Origin: Sideroxydans sp.
GTDB taxonomy: Bacteria > Pseudomonadota > Gammaproteobacteria > Burkholderiales > Gallionellaceae
Direction: 5' to 3'
NCBI GenBank assembly: GCA_029850585.1
Contig: JARCRQ010000081.1
Location: forward strand, 1 to 39,434
Length of the DNA stretch: 39,434 nucleotides
The notes beneath the pieces are model-generated. The model searched no databases. It was not told the DNA's origin and saw only the letters and a list, made by a program, of their open reading frames with translations. A program made the position numbers and the translations under genes. Shown one piece after another: positions 27,192 through 35,213 of this stretch (the stretch's first letter is position 1; the number at the start of each line of letters is the position of its first letter).

Positions 27192-28315
27192 ATTATTTTG
27201 GTATGTCGAGTGCTGCGTTTCCATGGATATATGTGGATGAAGTCGGCGACGTTATTAAACATGGTAATGGGGCGTTATTCTCAATTCCACCTGATATTCA
27301 AGTTCCTTCTGTCTTAAGTGTCGCAAAGTCACTTTCAATGGGTGGGTGGGGTGTATGTCCTGCTGGTTTTGCGTTGTATAAATTACCTACACACCTAGTG
27401 TTGGGAACGAATACGCTAATTTTTTTCGGTTTGAAAGTAAGAGAGATTTCAACAGTTCATAGTAAAAGCGAGCAACTCTCAATTAGGGCAAGTCGAAATG
27501 ATATTGAGAGCTACGCATCGATATTTCTTCAAGGCATGCAAGAAATTGAAGAGCAACATCAAATATTGATTCGACAGAGCATTCATGAGATTCGCGCAAT
27601 TAACTCTGCTCTTTACAACACGGCATATGAGCTAGAACAAATCCTTTCTAGTCAAATGCAAAAAAGTTCTAGCAATGAACAATGGCTAGCAAAAACCGTT
27701 TTGGCGCTAACTGAAATATTGCGAGGACGAATAGACTTTATGGAGTTCATTGCTAACCCAGATTTGGATACAGCCAATAAAGGAGAGATTCCTGTTTATA
27801 GAGTTGTAGATAAAATTCATCGTTGTTTTCAAGTGACAGCGCAGAAGTTGAAAATTAATCTGAGCATTTGCGGGACATCAATTGCCGCCGTTGATGGTCC
27901 GCGCGTGTTCGATCTGGTTCCATTTTTACTTATTGAGAATGCAATAAAATATTCTCCAGATAAGGACGTGAAGAATTGCCCCGCGACTGCTCGTTCGGTA
28001 AATATAGTTTGCAATGATGCTGGAAGTGAAGTGCACTTTAGTGTTTCATCGACTGGGCCCCTGATAGAAGATGGCGAAAGAGATAGTATTTTTCGCTATT
28101 CCGTACGTGGCAAGAATGCCATCAAAAGTCAAAAGTCGGGGTCTGGTTATGGTTTGCCTGTACTCAAGAAAATTGTAGAAGATGTATATCGCGGAGAAGT
28201 GGCAGTGATGCAGCAAGGTGATATATATATATTTAATGACATTCCGTACCTTGAAACTATATTTACGGTCAAGCTCCCCGCTCACAATCCAACTGGTCTG
28301 GGTGTCTTGCGTTGA
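27188..28315 (+). CDS. Soluble histidine kinase-like ATPase paired with the receiver protein
   Basis: This is a 375-residue protein with no membrane helix. An unrecognised N-terminal region (about 1-100) is followed by a helical segment with a candidate phospho-histidine H133 (SIHEIRAINSAL), then a GHKL ATPase domain (about 205-365). The N-box asparagine is N251 (LIENAIKYSP). The G1 box reads VSSTGP, with Ser where many kinases have Asp, and the G2 box is GSGYGLPVLKKIV near 318. It overlaps the receiver gene by 4 nt, so the two almost surely work together. The stimulus and output are unknown, and base composition is AT-rich. Confidence 0.78.
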   Translation: MNYFGMSSAAFPWIYVDEVGDVIKHGNGALFSIPPDIQVPSVLSVAKSLSMGGWGVCPAGFALYKLPTHLVLGTNTLIFFGLKVREISTVHSKSEQLSIRASRNDIESYASIFLQGMQEIEEQHQILIRQSIHEIRAINSALYNTAYELEQILSSQMQKSSSNEQWLAKTVLALTEILRGRIDFMEFIANPDLDTANKGEIPVYRVVDKIHRCFQVTAQKLKINLSICGTSIAAVDGPRVFDLVPFLLIENAIKYSPDKDVKNCPATARSVNIVCNDAGSEVHFSVSSTGPLIEDGERDSIFRYSVRGKNAIKSQKSGSGYGLPVLKKIVEDVYRGEVAVMQQGDIYIFNDIPYLETIFTVKLPAHNPTGLGVLR

Positions 28316-28326
28316 ACTAACAACAA

Positions 28327-28346
28327 TCGGGGACAGACCACGGTTT
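28327..28346. repeat. Possible mobile-element remnant (GGGGACAGACCACG motif)
   Basis: The stretch TCGGGGACAGACCACGGTTT lies just after the kinase stop. I recall this motif flanking REP-associated (IS200-like) transposase genes in proteobacteria. No transposase is present here. Recognition is from memory only. Confidence 0.35.
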
Positions 28347-28356
28347 GCACACGAAC

Positions 28357-28887
28357 ATGAGTAACTCCGATCACATCAAACGTATCGTCATCATCGCTGG
28401 CCCAAACGGTGCGGGGAAGACGACTTTTGCGCGTGAGTTTTTGCCGACTGATGCGGCGTTGCCGAACTTTGTGAATGCCGACTTAATCGCCGCAGGGTTG
28501 TCGCCTTTCGCACCAGATGTGGCGGCATTTAAGGCGGGGCGCATCATGCTGGAAACGATAAATGACTTTGTGAAACGTGGCGAAAGTTTTTCTTTTGAGA
28601 CGACGCTTTCCGGTTTGACTTACGCGCGGATGATTCCAGTTTGGCGTTCTTCTGGTTATTTGGTGAAGTTGTTTTTCTTATCTTTGCCAAATACTGAAAT
28701 GGCCTTGGCGCGCGTCGCAACCCGTGTAATTCAGGGTGGACACAATGTTCCGCAAGATGTGATTCGTCGTCGCTTTGCTCATGGCATTGCAAATTTTGAG
28801 CGTTACAAGTTGCTGGTGGATAGCTGGCAGCTATACGATAATTCTGGCGCACCTACTGTGTTGTTAGATGAAGGACAGAACCCATGA
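28357..28887 (+). CDS. Zeta-toxin-like P-loop kinase (COG4185 type)
   Basis: This is a 176-residue protein with a Walker A motif at residues 15-22 (GPNGAGKT), D42 in FVNADLIAAGL, E81 in FSFETTLSG and R119/R123 in LARVATRVIQGGHNV, followed by RRRFAHGIANFERY. This matches small Zeta-toxin or predicted ABC-type ATPase proteins, which phosphorylate UDP-GlcNAc-type sugars in characterised cases. The ATG at 28357 is preferred to the TTG at 28345; no strong ribosome-binding site is seen. The stop overlaps a 52-codon gene, giving a toxin-antitoxin-like pair. Whether it is toxic is not shown by sequence. Confidence 0.82.
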   Translation: MSNSDHIKRIVIIAGPNGAGKTTFAREFLPTDAALPNFVNADLIAAGLSPFAPDVAAFKAGRIMLETINDFVKRGESFSFETTLSGLTYARMIPVWRSSGYLVKLFFLSLPNTEMALARVATRVIQGGHNVPQDVIRRRFAHGIANFERYKLLVDSWQLYDNSGAPTVLLDEGQNP

Positions 28888-29042
28888 AAGCTCCTATTTC
28901 TCGCTTAAAAGATTCCGATATGCAAAAAGCTCCGCAAGCCTTGCTACGCGCTTCCGAGAAAGCGCGACTACTCGCCGAACAAACTGGTACCACTTTCGTG
29001 GTGCGCAAAGCCGCCGCAGTTGCGACTGACAAGCGCAAGTAG
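28884..29042 (+). CDS. Small basic protein coupled to the Zeta-like kinase, possible antitoxin
   Basis: This is a 52-residue ORF starting on the ATGA shared with the Zeta-like stop. It reads MKAPISRLKDSDMQKAPQAL and ends in a basic tail (TDKRK). A helical middle segment (ALLRASEKARLLAEQTG) and a following VVRK stretch are typical of short partner proteins, but I do not recognise a family. The antitoxin role is inferred from size, coupling and order only; classical epsilon antitoxins precede zeta and are longer. Confidence 0.6.
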   Translation: MKAPISRLKDSDMQKAPQALLRASEKARLLAEQTGTTFVVRKAAAVATDKRK

Positions 29043-29044
29043 CC

Positions 29045-29068
29045 CGCGTAGGGCGCATTCGTTATTGC
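29045..29068 (-). repeat. Copy 1 of a GTAGGGCGCA-type dispersed repeat
   Basis: These 24 bases match the reverse complement of 34831-34854 at 23 positions. The copy lies in the short gap between the 52-codon gene and the LRR kinase gene. Confidence 0.75.
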
Positions 29069-29093
29069 ACCGCCGCTCAATACTAAATAAATC

Positions 29094-30398
29094 ATGCACA
29101 CACTCACGCAACTACGCGCGGGCGAATTAGCGGGGATTTCCCGCCTTGATTTGTCGTGCGGTCTAAGCACTTTCCCACCTGAAATTTTCCAACTCGCGGA
29201 CACGCTGGAGATACTCAATCTGTCAGGCAATCAGCTATCAGCGTTACCTGATGATTTGCCGCGTTTGCATAAGTTACGCGTGATTTTTTGTTCGGACAAT
29301 TTATTTAGCGACGTGCCTGAGGTGTTAGGGCGTTGCGCCAATTTGAGTATGGTGGGCTTTAAGGCGAACCGCATTCAGCACTTTTCGCCTGCGGCGATTC
29401 CCGCGCAGTTGCGTTGGCTAATTCTCACTGACAATCAGCTTGAAACGGTGCCGCGCGAATTAGGACAATGTGCCAATTTGCAAAAGCTGATGTTGGCGGG
29501 GAATCGTTTACACAGTTTGCCGCCCGAACTCGCCGCTTGCACAAATTTAGAGCTGCTGCGCATCTCGGCGAATCGTTTTGCGCAACTGCCCGCATGGCTG
29601 TTATCCATGCCGCGCTTGGCTTGGCTGGCGTGTGCGGGCAATCCGTTTAGTGATGCGCAACAAGCTGCAATGTTGGCGGAGCAAGAAATTGCGTGCATCA
29701 ATTGGCACGATTTAGAGCTGCAACAACAGTTAGGCGAAGGCGCGTCGGGCGTGATTCATCAAGCGATTTGGCAGGGTGAAAAAAATGTCGCGGTGAAATT
29801 ATTCAAAGGCGCGCTGACTAGCGACGGCTTACCCGCCAGTGAAAAAGCAGCGTGTTTGGCGGCAGGCAATCACCCCAACGTGATTGGGGCGCGAGGCAAG
29901 TTAGCCCAGCATCCACAAGGCACGGCGGGCTTGGTGATGCCGCTGATTAGCCGCGATTTTCAGACGCTAGCCGCGCCGCCTAGTTTGCAAACGTGTACGC
30001 GCGATGTGTATGCGCATGGACAAAAATTCGCCCGCTCGGTGTTGCTTAATCTCGCGCACGGCATTGCCGCCGCCGTCGCGCATTTACACGCGCGCGGCAT
30101 TCTGCATGGCGATTTGTATGCGCATAACATTTTGTCTACCGCGACAGGCGACGCGCTGTTAGGCGACTTTGGTGCGGCGAGTTTTATGGCGCACGACGCA
30201 TATGCTTTGCAGCAACTTGAAGTGCGCGCCTTCGGCTGTTTGTTAGAAGAGTTATTGCAACGCTGCGACAGCACTTTGCTAGAAAATTCGTGGGCGTTGC
30301 AACGCCGCTGCGTCGCGGAAAATGTTGCGTTGCGTCCTGTTTTTGCCGAGATTGCGCAGACTTTAGCAAAATTAAAAAGTGAGGCTGGACATGAATAA
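29094..30398 (+). CDS. Leucine-rich-repeat protein kinase
   Basis: This is a 434-residue cytoplasmic protein. About six LRR units span residues 15-185 (for example LEILNLSGNQLSALPDDL and LQKLMLAGNRLHSLPPEL). A eukaryotic-type Ser/Thr kinase domain spans about 205-430: glycine loop GEGASG (214-219), ATP lysine K235 (VAVKLF), catalytic loop H338-G-D340-LYAHN345 and D358-F-G. HGD replaces the usual HRD, so activation-loop control is probably different. No signal peptide or membrane helix is visible. It overlaps the DUF2132 gene by 8 nt (ATGAATAA). LRR-kinase fusions of this kind occur in scattered proteobacteria; their targets are unknown. Confidence 0.88.
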   Translation: MHTLTQLRAGELAGISRLDLSCGLSTFPPEIFQLADTLEILNLSGNQLSALPDDLPRLHKLRVIFCSDNLFSDVPEVLGRCANLSMVGFKANRIQHFSPAAIPAQLRWLILTDNQLETVPRELGQCANLQKLMLAGNRLHSLPPELAACTNLELLRISANRFAQLPAWLLSMPRLAWLACAGNPFSDAQQAAMLAEQEIACINWHDLELQQQLGEGASGVIHQAIWQGEKNVAVKLFKGALTSDGLPASEKAACLAAGNHPNVIGARGKLAQHPQGTAGLVMPLISRDFQTLAAPPSLQTCTRDVYAHGQKFARSVLLNLAHGIAAAVAHLHARGILHGDLYAHNILSTATGDALLGDFGAASFMAHDAYALQQLEVRAFGCLLEELLQRCDSTLLENSWALQRRCVAENVALRPVFAEIAQTLAKLKSEAGHE

Positions 30399-30600
30399 GG
30401 CGAAAAATTTAGACGGCATCACGCTGGAGATGATGGTCACGCAACTGTCAGAAAAAATCGGCTGGGCGGCAATGGGCGAGGCGATTCCGGTGCGCTGTTT
30501 TACCCATGACCCCAGTGTGAAATCGAGCCTAAAATTTTTGCGCCGCACACCTTGGGCGCGTGAGAAAGTGGAAGCGTTGTATGTGCGGGAATGCGGTTAA
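30391..30600 (+). CDS. DUF2132 (VF530-like) small protein
   Basis: This is a 69-residue protein that closely follows the DUF2132/VF530 pattern: LDGITLEMMVTQL, GWAAMGEAIPVRCF, and PSVKSSLKFLRRTPWAR with KVEALY. The family is small, helical and thought to bind nucleic acid by structure, with no firm function. The ATG at 30391 lies inside the end of the LRR kinase gene; an upstream ATG would extend further into it. Its stop overlaps the stop of the opposite-strand UbiH-family gene. Confidence 0.88.
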   Translation: MNKAKNLDGITLEMMVTQLSEKIGWAAMGEAIPVRCFTHDPSVKSSLKFLRRTPWAREKVEALYVRECG

Positions 30601-31760
30601 TTCAGCGCGTGGCGCATCAATAATTTTTTCAGCGGGGTGAGCTGATTGAGCCAATTTAATCCGCTGTTACGCAGGGTGCGTAGCAGCGGATTGTCGTTGT
30701 TGAATAAGTGCTTCAATGCGTAAGTGGTGGTCTGCATGGTGAGAATATCTTCGCGGCGTTTACGATCAAAACGACGCAAGAGTTGTGTATCGCCGACATC
30801 GTGTTGCGCGCCGCGCGTGAGCAGTAAATTCGCCAGCTGTTGTGCATCGCGAAAGCCGGTGTTCACGCCTTGTCCCGCCAGCGGGTGCATGTTGTGCGCG
30901 GCATCGCCGATGAGTGCGATGCGTGGCGCGCTGATGTGCTCTAGCGTGAGTTTGCGCAAAGGAAAGGCGGCGGCAGGGGTGATGACACCGAGTTCGCCCA
31001 AGGTGTTTTTTGCCGTGCGGGCGACTTGCGTACACAGCTCATCTGGCGGCAACGCCAATAGCTCTGCCGCGCGCGCGGGACTGACTGACCACACCATTGA
31101 GACTTGATTATCGGGTAGCGGCAACAACGCCAAAATGCCATCGCTTTGAAACCATTGCTGCGCAATGCCGCGATGTGGAAGCGTGCATTTGAAATTGGCG
31201 ACCACGCCGTGTTGCGCGTAGTCGGTGGGCGCGGCAGATAAGCCCGCTTGCTGACGCAGCCAAGAATCGCGTCCGTCCGCGCCGACGATTAAAGCCGCAC
31301 TGAGCTGCGTGCCGTCGTCTAGCGTGAGGCTGGCATGGTCGCTTGCCACCTGCAAAGCATGACCGCGCGTGCCTTGCAGCAAGGTGAGATTTTCTTGTTG
31401 CTGGAGAATCTGCCAGAGCGCGACATGTAGCGCGCGGTTTTCGACGATGCAGGCGAGCTCCGCCACACCCATTTGATACGCAGAAAAATTCAGTTCCGCA
31501 TCGGTGTCGCCGAACACGTGCATCGCTTCCACGGCGGCGATGCGTTGCGTATCGAGCAAAGCCCATGCGCCACACGCTTGCAGAAACTTACGACTACCTG
31601 GGCTAATCGCAAAAATGCGGCTGTCCCAAACGGGGCTGGCGGTGGGCGGCGGTGCGGCTTCGATTAACGCCAGCGATAAACCGCTTTCGGCTAACGATGC
31701 CGCCAGACTGGCGCCAACCAAGCCGCCGCCGATGATGATGAGGTCAAAGTGATTTTTCAT
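30597..31760 (-). CDS. UbiH/UbiF/VisC/COQ6-family FAD monooxygenase
   Basis: This is a 387-residue flavoprotein hydroxylase of ubiquinone biosynthesis, probably membrane-associated. The N-terminal FAD motif is LIIIGGGLVGASLA, the middle DG motif is VGADGRDSWLR, and the C-terminal motif is LIGDAAHNMHPLAGQGVNTG. These define the family. Which ring position it hydroxylates cannot be told without the other paralogues, so no symbol is given. I start at 31760 (MKNHFDLIII) rather than at the longer frame beginning MLCDRK. It is convergent with the DUF2132 gene, with overlapping stops. Confidence 0.9.
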   Translation of the reverse strand: MKNHFDLIIIGGGLVGASLAASLAESGLSLALIEAAPPPTASPVWDSRIFAISPGSRKFLQACGAWALLDTQRIAAVEAMHVFGDTDAELNFSAYQMGVAELACIVENRALHVALWQILQQQENLTLLQGTRGHALQVASDHASLTLDDGTQLSAALIVGADGRDSWLRQQAGLSAAPTDYAQHGVVANFKCTLPHRGIAQQWFQSDGILALLPLPDNQVSMVWSVSPARAAELLALPPDELCTQVARTAKNTLGELGVITPAAAFPLRKLTLEHISAPRIALIGDAAHNMHPLAGQGVNTGFRDAQQLANLLLTRGAQHDVGDTQLLRRFDRKRREDILTMQTTTYALKHLFNNDNPLLRTLRNSGLNWLNQLTPLKKLLMRHALN

Positions 31761-31816
31761 AGGGCGGGCATCATAACGAAATTTTCTATCGCAAAGCACA
31801 GCGCGCGCGCTTCATT

Positions 31817-31822
31817 TATAAT
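31817..31822 (+). promoter_or_regulatory. -10 promoter element of dusB-fis
   Basis: A perfect TATAAT is followed by CCGCGCCCTT, 49 nt before the dusB start. The 16-base string from TATAAT to CTT is identical to that of argS. A GC-rich discriminator is a known trait of promoters under stringent and growth-rate control, which would fit fis. Confidence 0.65.
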
Positions 31823-31870
31823 CCGCGCCCTTCAAAAAACCGTAACTCTTTACGCGACAAAAATACTGAC

Positions 31871-32878
31871 ATGCGCATCGGCCCTTACGAACTCAAAAAT
31901 AATCTCATCGTCGCGCCTATGGCGGGCGTGACTGACCGACCATTTCGGATGTTGTGCAAGCGCATGGGCGCGGGCATGGCGGTGAGCGAAATGGTCGCCT
32001 CAAACTCTTTGCTATACGGTTCAGAAAAAACTTTGCGTCGCGCCAACCATGAAGGCGAAGTCGATCCTATCTCGGTGCAAATCGTTGGCGCGGATCCTAA
32101 AATGTTGGCGTTGGCGGCGAAGCATAACGTCGAACATGGCGCGCAAATTATCGACATCAATATGGGATGTCCCGCGAAAAAAATCTGCAATGTGATGGCG
32201 GGTTCGGCGTTGTTGCAAAACGAGCCGCTGGTGAAAACGCTGCTTGAAGCGGTGGTCAATGCTGTGAACGTGCCCGTGACGTTGAAAATCCGCACGGGCT
32301 GGGATAAGACCAATCGCAATGCGGTGACCATTGCCAAAATCGCTGAGGCAGCGGGCATTCAAGCCTTGGCGATTCATGGTCGCACGCGCGCTTGCGCATA
32401 CACCGGCGATGCCGAATACGACACGATACGCGCCGTTAAAGATGCGGTAAAAATTCCGATTATTGCCAACGGCGACATCACCACACCAGAGAAGGCGCGC
32501 GATGTGTTGCACTACTCAGGCGCGGACGCGGTGATGATAGGACGCGCGGCGCAAGGTCGCCCTTGGCTGTTTCGCGAAATCGAATACTTTCTTAAAACGG
32601 GCGAGCATTTGCCCCCCCCCGAAGTCGGCGAAATCCACCGTGTGTTAGTCGAACATGTGCGCGATTTGTATGATTTTTACGGCGAGTACAGCGGCTTGCG
32701 CGTGGCGCGTAAACATATTTCTTGGTACACCAAAGGCTTGGTTGGCTCAGCGACATTTCGCCACCAGATGAACCAACTGGAAACCGTGGATACGCAAATG
32801 GCAGCGGTAGATGAATTTTTTGCAGAGCAAGCGCAGCGTGGTCAGCACCTGCTTTATGTCGAGGGGCAGGCAACATGA
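31871..32878 (+). CDS. dusB: tRNA-dihydrouridine synthase B
   Basis: This is a 335-residue FMN enzyme that reduces uridine to dihydrouridine in the tRNA D-loop. The FMN-binding start is IVAPMAGVTDRPFR, the catalytic cysteine is C100 in DINMGCPAKKICN, and LKIRTGWD, AIHGRTR and IANGDI follow in order. It is transcribed with fis, which it overlaps by 4 nt, the classic dusB-fis pair. A run of nine C at 32612-32620 encodes the prolines of HLPPPEV and keeps the frame here. Confidence 0.96.
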   Translation: MRIGPYELKNNLIVAPMAGVTDRPFRMLCKRMGAGMAVSEMVASNSLLYGSEKTLRRANHEGEVDPISVQIVGADPKMLALAAKHNVEHGAQIIDINMGCPAKKICNVMAGSALLQNEPLVKTLLEAVVNAVNVPVTLKIRTGWDKTNRNAVTIAKIAEAAGIQALAIHGRTRACAYTGDAEYDTIRAVKDAVKIPIIANGDITTPEKARDVLHYSGADAVMIGRAAQGRPWLFREIEYFLKTGEHLPPPEVGEIHRVLVEHVRDLYDFYGEYSGLRVARKHISWYTKGLVGSATFRHQMNQLETVDTQMAAVDEFFAEQAQRGQHLLYVEGQAT

Positions 32879-33129
32879 ACGAGTGCGTAGCAATCAACGA
32901 AAATGATATGGCGCGCTATGTGCGCCTTGCGCTTAAGGAGTATTTTCACGATTTAGATGGTGAAGAGCCGTGTGCCGATTTGTATGACATGGTGATGAAC
33001 TGCGTAGAAAAACCGCTGCTTGAAATGGTGCTTGAACACGTCGGTGCTAATCAAACCCAAGCCTCACAAATGCTGGGCATCAACCGCAATACCTTGCGCA
33101 AAAAAATGCTGCAACACGGGATTGAATAG
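32875..33129 (+). CDS. fis: Nucleoid protein / transcription factor Fis
   Basis: This is an 84-residue DNA-bending protein. The N-terminal helices (about 10-55) mediate dimerisation, and the C-terminal helix-turn-helix (about 58-82, QTQASQMLGINRNTLRKKM) closely matches Fis and NtrC-type HTHs. It is slightly shorter than E. coli Fis (98), as is common in betaproteobacteria. It overlaps dusB by ATGA. The promoter with a GC-rich discriminator upstream of dusB fits growth-rate control. Confidence 0.94.
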   Translation: MNECVAINENDMARYVRLALKEYFHDLDGEEPCADLYDMVMNCVEKPLLEMVLEHVGANQTQASQMLGINRNTLRKKMLQHGIE

Positions 33130-33137
33130 ATGCCTTT

Positions 33138-33165
33138 GGTAGGAGCGAGCAAGCTCGCTCCTACC
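33138..33165. repeat. REP-like palindrome between fis and purH
   Basis: The perfect arms GGTAGGAGCGAGC (33138-33150) and GCTCGCTCCTACC (33153-33165) flank AA. The sequence resembles the TAGGAGCGAGC...GCTCGCTCCTA class of repetitive extragenic palindromes. No T-run follows, so it is a weak terminator at best. Confidence 0.8.
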
Positions 33166-33205
33166 GTTGTTGGGCTTAAACGAATTTATTTTTATTGGAA
33201 ATATC

Positions 33206-34768
33206 ATGGCTATCAAACAAGCACTCATCAGCGTTTCAGACAAGTCTGGCGTACTCGAATTTGCACAGGGTTTACATCAACTCGGTGTGAAAATTTTGTC
33301 CACCGGCGGCACGGCAAAATTGCTCGCCGATAATGGCGTGCCGTGTATGGAAGTCGCCGATTACACCGGCTTTCCTGAGATGCTGGATGGTCGCGTAAAA
33401 ACCCTGCAACCCAAAGTTCACGCGGGTATTTTGGCGCGTCGCGATTTACCTGAACACGTCGCGACTTTGGCGAAGCATGACATCCCGACGATTGATTTGG
33501 TGGTAGTGAATTTGTACCCCTTCGCGGCGACGATTGCCAAGCCAAATTGCAGCTTGGAAGATGCGATTGAAAACATCGACATCGGCGGGCCTACGATGGT
33601 GCGCGCGGCAGCGAAAAATCATGGTCACGTTGCGATCGTCACTGACCCGATTGATTACGCCGACGTGCTGGCGGAGATGCAAACTAACGCTTGCGCGGTG
33701 TCCGATGCAACCCGTTTCGATCTGATGAAAAAAGCCTTTTCGCACACTGCCGCTTACGATGCCGCGATCAGTAATTATCTGACCACCATCGCCAGCGACG
33801 GCACACGCAGCGAATTCCCAGCGCAAATCAATTTCAACTTTGCCAAAGTGCAAGACATGCGCTACGGCGAGAACCCGCATCAAAAAGCAGCGTTCTATCG
33901 CGACCTGAATCCGCTCGCTGGTTCGATTGCAAATTACACGCAAGTGCAGGGTAAAGAACTTTCTTACAACAACGTCGGCGATGCCGATGCAACTTGGGAA
34001 TTGGTCAAGACTTTCGATCAACCTGCCTGCGTCATCGTCAAGCACGCCAACCCGTGCGGCGTGGCGATTGCGGACACGCCGCTGAACGCATACAAGCTGG
34101 CGTATGCGACCGACACCACCTCCGCGTTCGGCGGCATCATCGCCTTCAACCGCGAGTTGGACGAGGCGACCGCGACACAAATTACCGCCAATCAATTCGT
34201 TGAACTCATCATCGCGCCGAGTGCATCGGAAGCCGCATTGAAAGTCACCGCCGCCAAACAAAACGTGCGTGTGTTGACCGTGCCGTTATCCAATGCGCAT
34301 AACCAATACGATATGAAACGTGTCGGCGGTGGCTTGTTGGTACAAACGCCGGACGTGCTAAATGTGCAAGCCTCGCAGTTCAAAGTCGTGACCAAAACCC
34401 AGCCGACTGCGGAACAATTACAAGATTTACTGTTCGCATGGCGCGTGGCGAAATATGTGAAATCCAACGCGATTGTATTCTGCAAAGGCGGGCAAACTTT
34501 AGGGGTGGGCGCAGGGCAAATGAGCCGTGTGGACAGTACCAAAATCGCCGCTATCAAAGCGCAGAACGCAGGACTGAGTTTGGTCGGCTCAGTCGTCGCC
34601 TCCGATGCCTTCTTCCCCTTCCGCGACGGCCTAGATGTACTCGCCGCAGCGGGTGCGAAAGCCGTTGTGCAACCGGGTGGCTCGATGCGCGATGAAGAAG
34701 TCATCGCAGCGGCGGATGAACACGGGATTGCGATGGTGCTGACTGGCTTCCGTCATTTCCGCCATTAA
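33206..34768 (+). CDS. purH: Bifunctional AICAR transformylase / IMP cyclohydrolase
   Basis: This is a 520-residue cytoplasmic enzyme for the last two steps of IMP synthesis. The N-terminal cyclohydrolase (MGS-like) domain starts [15 protein letters not shown] with STGGTAKLL. The C-terminal transformylase domain contains [12 protein letters not shown] and ends [14 protein letters not shown]...[10 protein letters not shown]. The ATG at 33206 gives the family N-terminus (MAIKQALIS), and a longer frame from 33167 is not needed. It is close in length to E. coli PurH (529). Confidence 0.96.
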   Translation: MAIKQALISVSDKSGVLEFAQGLHQLGVKILSTGGTAKLLADNGVPCMEVADYTGFPEMLDGRVKTLQPKVHAGILARRDLPEHVATLAKHDIPTIDLVVVNLYPFAATIAKPNCSLEDAIENIDIGGPTMVRAAAKNHGHVAIVTDPIDYADVLAEMQTNACAVSDATRFDLMKKAFSHTAAYDAAISNYLTTIASDGTRSEFPAQINFNFAKVQDMRYGENPHQKAAFYRDLNPLAGSIANYTQVQGKELSYNNVGDADATWELVKTFDQPACVIVKHANPCGVAIADTPLNAYKLAYATDTTSAFGGIIAFNRELDEATATQITANQFVELIIAPSASEAALKVTAAKQNVRVLTVPLSNAHNQYDMKRVGGGLLVQTPDVLNVQASQFKVVTKTQPTAEQLQDLLFAWRVAKYVKSNAIVFCKGGQTLGVGAGQMSRVDSTKIAAIKAQNAGLSLVGSVVASDAFFPFRDGLDVLAAAGAKAVVQPGGSMRDEEVIAAADEHGIAMVLTGFRHFRH

Positions 34769-34783
34769 GTAATTTGTAGCAAT

Positions 34784-34854
34784 GTAGGGTGTCAATAAGC
34801 GCAGCGCATTGCACCAGAGTTTGATACGGCGCAATAACGATTGCGCCCTACGCG
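34784..34854. repeat. Copy 2 of the GTAGGG...CCCTAC dispersed repeat, with hairpin
   Basis: The unit opens with GTAGGG (34784-34789) and closes near CCCTAC (34846-34851). It contains a perfect 8-bp hairpin, GGCGCAAT (34828-34835) with ATTGCGCC (34840-34847). Bases 34831-34854 match copy 1 at 29045-29068 in reverse complement. It fills most of the gap between purH and the MNT pseudogene. Confidence 0.7.
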
Positions 34855-34892
34855 GACGTACAGTTAGCAAGGCATAACGCAAAAGGTAGCCA

Positions 34893-35213
34893 ATGATTTC
34901 ACAGCAAACCATCATGCAAGCCGCGCAGTTGTTGGGCGAGGCGGCGAAGCCAGCCAGAGTAATTCTGTTTGGCTCGTATGCGCGTGGGGATGCGGGGGAA
35001 GAATCGGATTTGGATTTCTTGGTGGTCGAGCCGACGTTGCTGGATAAATTTGGCGAGATGGTGCGCTTGCGCTAAGTGTTGCGCCCGTTACGCATCGCCG
35101 TCGATGTGTTGGTGTGTTCGCAAGCCGAGGTCAATAAGCAACAGCAAGCGTGTTCCACGGCGGTGTATTGGGCGTTGCGCGAAGGCAAGGTTTTGTATGA
35201 CTCAGCGCATTGA
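34893..35213 (+). pseudogene. MNT-type nucleotidyltransferase (antitoxin), interrupted by a stop codon
   Basis: The first 60 codons carry the nucleotidyltransferase motif ILFGSYARGDAGEESDLDFL (GS...DxD). The frame is broken by TAA at 35073-35075, after MVRLR. Reading on in the same frame restores a typical continuation (VLRPLRIAVDVLVCSQAEV) to a TGA at 35211-35213. One base change from CAA, GAA or AAA would explain the stop. This is the MNT half of a HEPN/MNT pair. Unless a suppressor or a sequencing error is involved, it is a recent pseudogene. Confidence 0.8.

Noticed and set aside
33138-33165. The palindrome as the dusB-fis terminator
   Set aside because: It is symmetric and lacks a T-run on either side, so a REP-like repeat explains it better.
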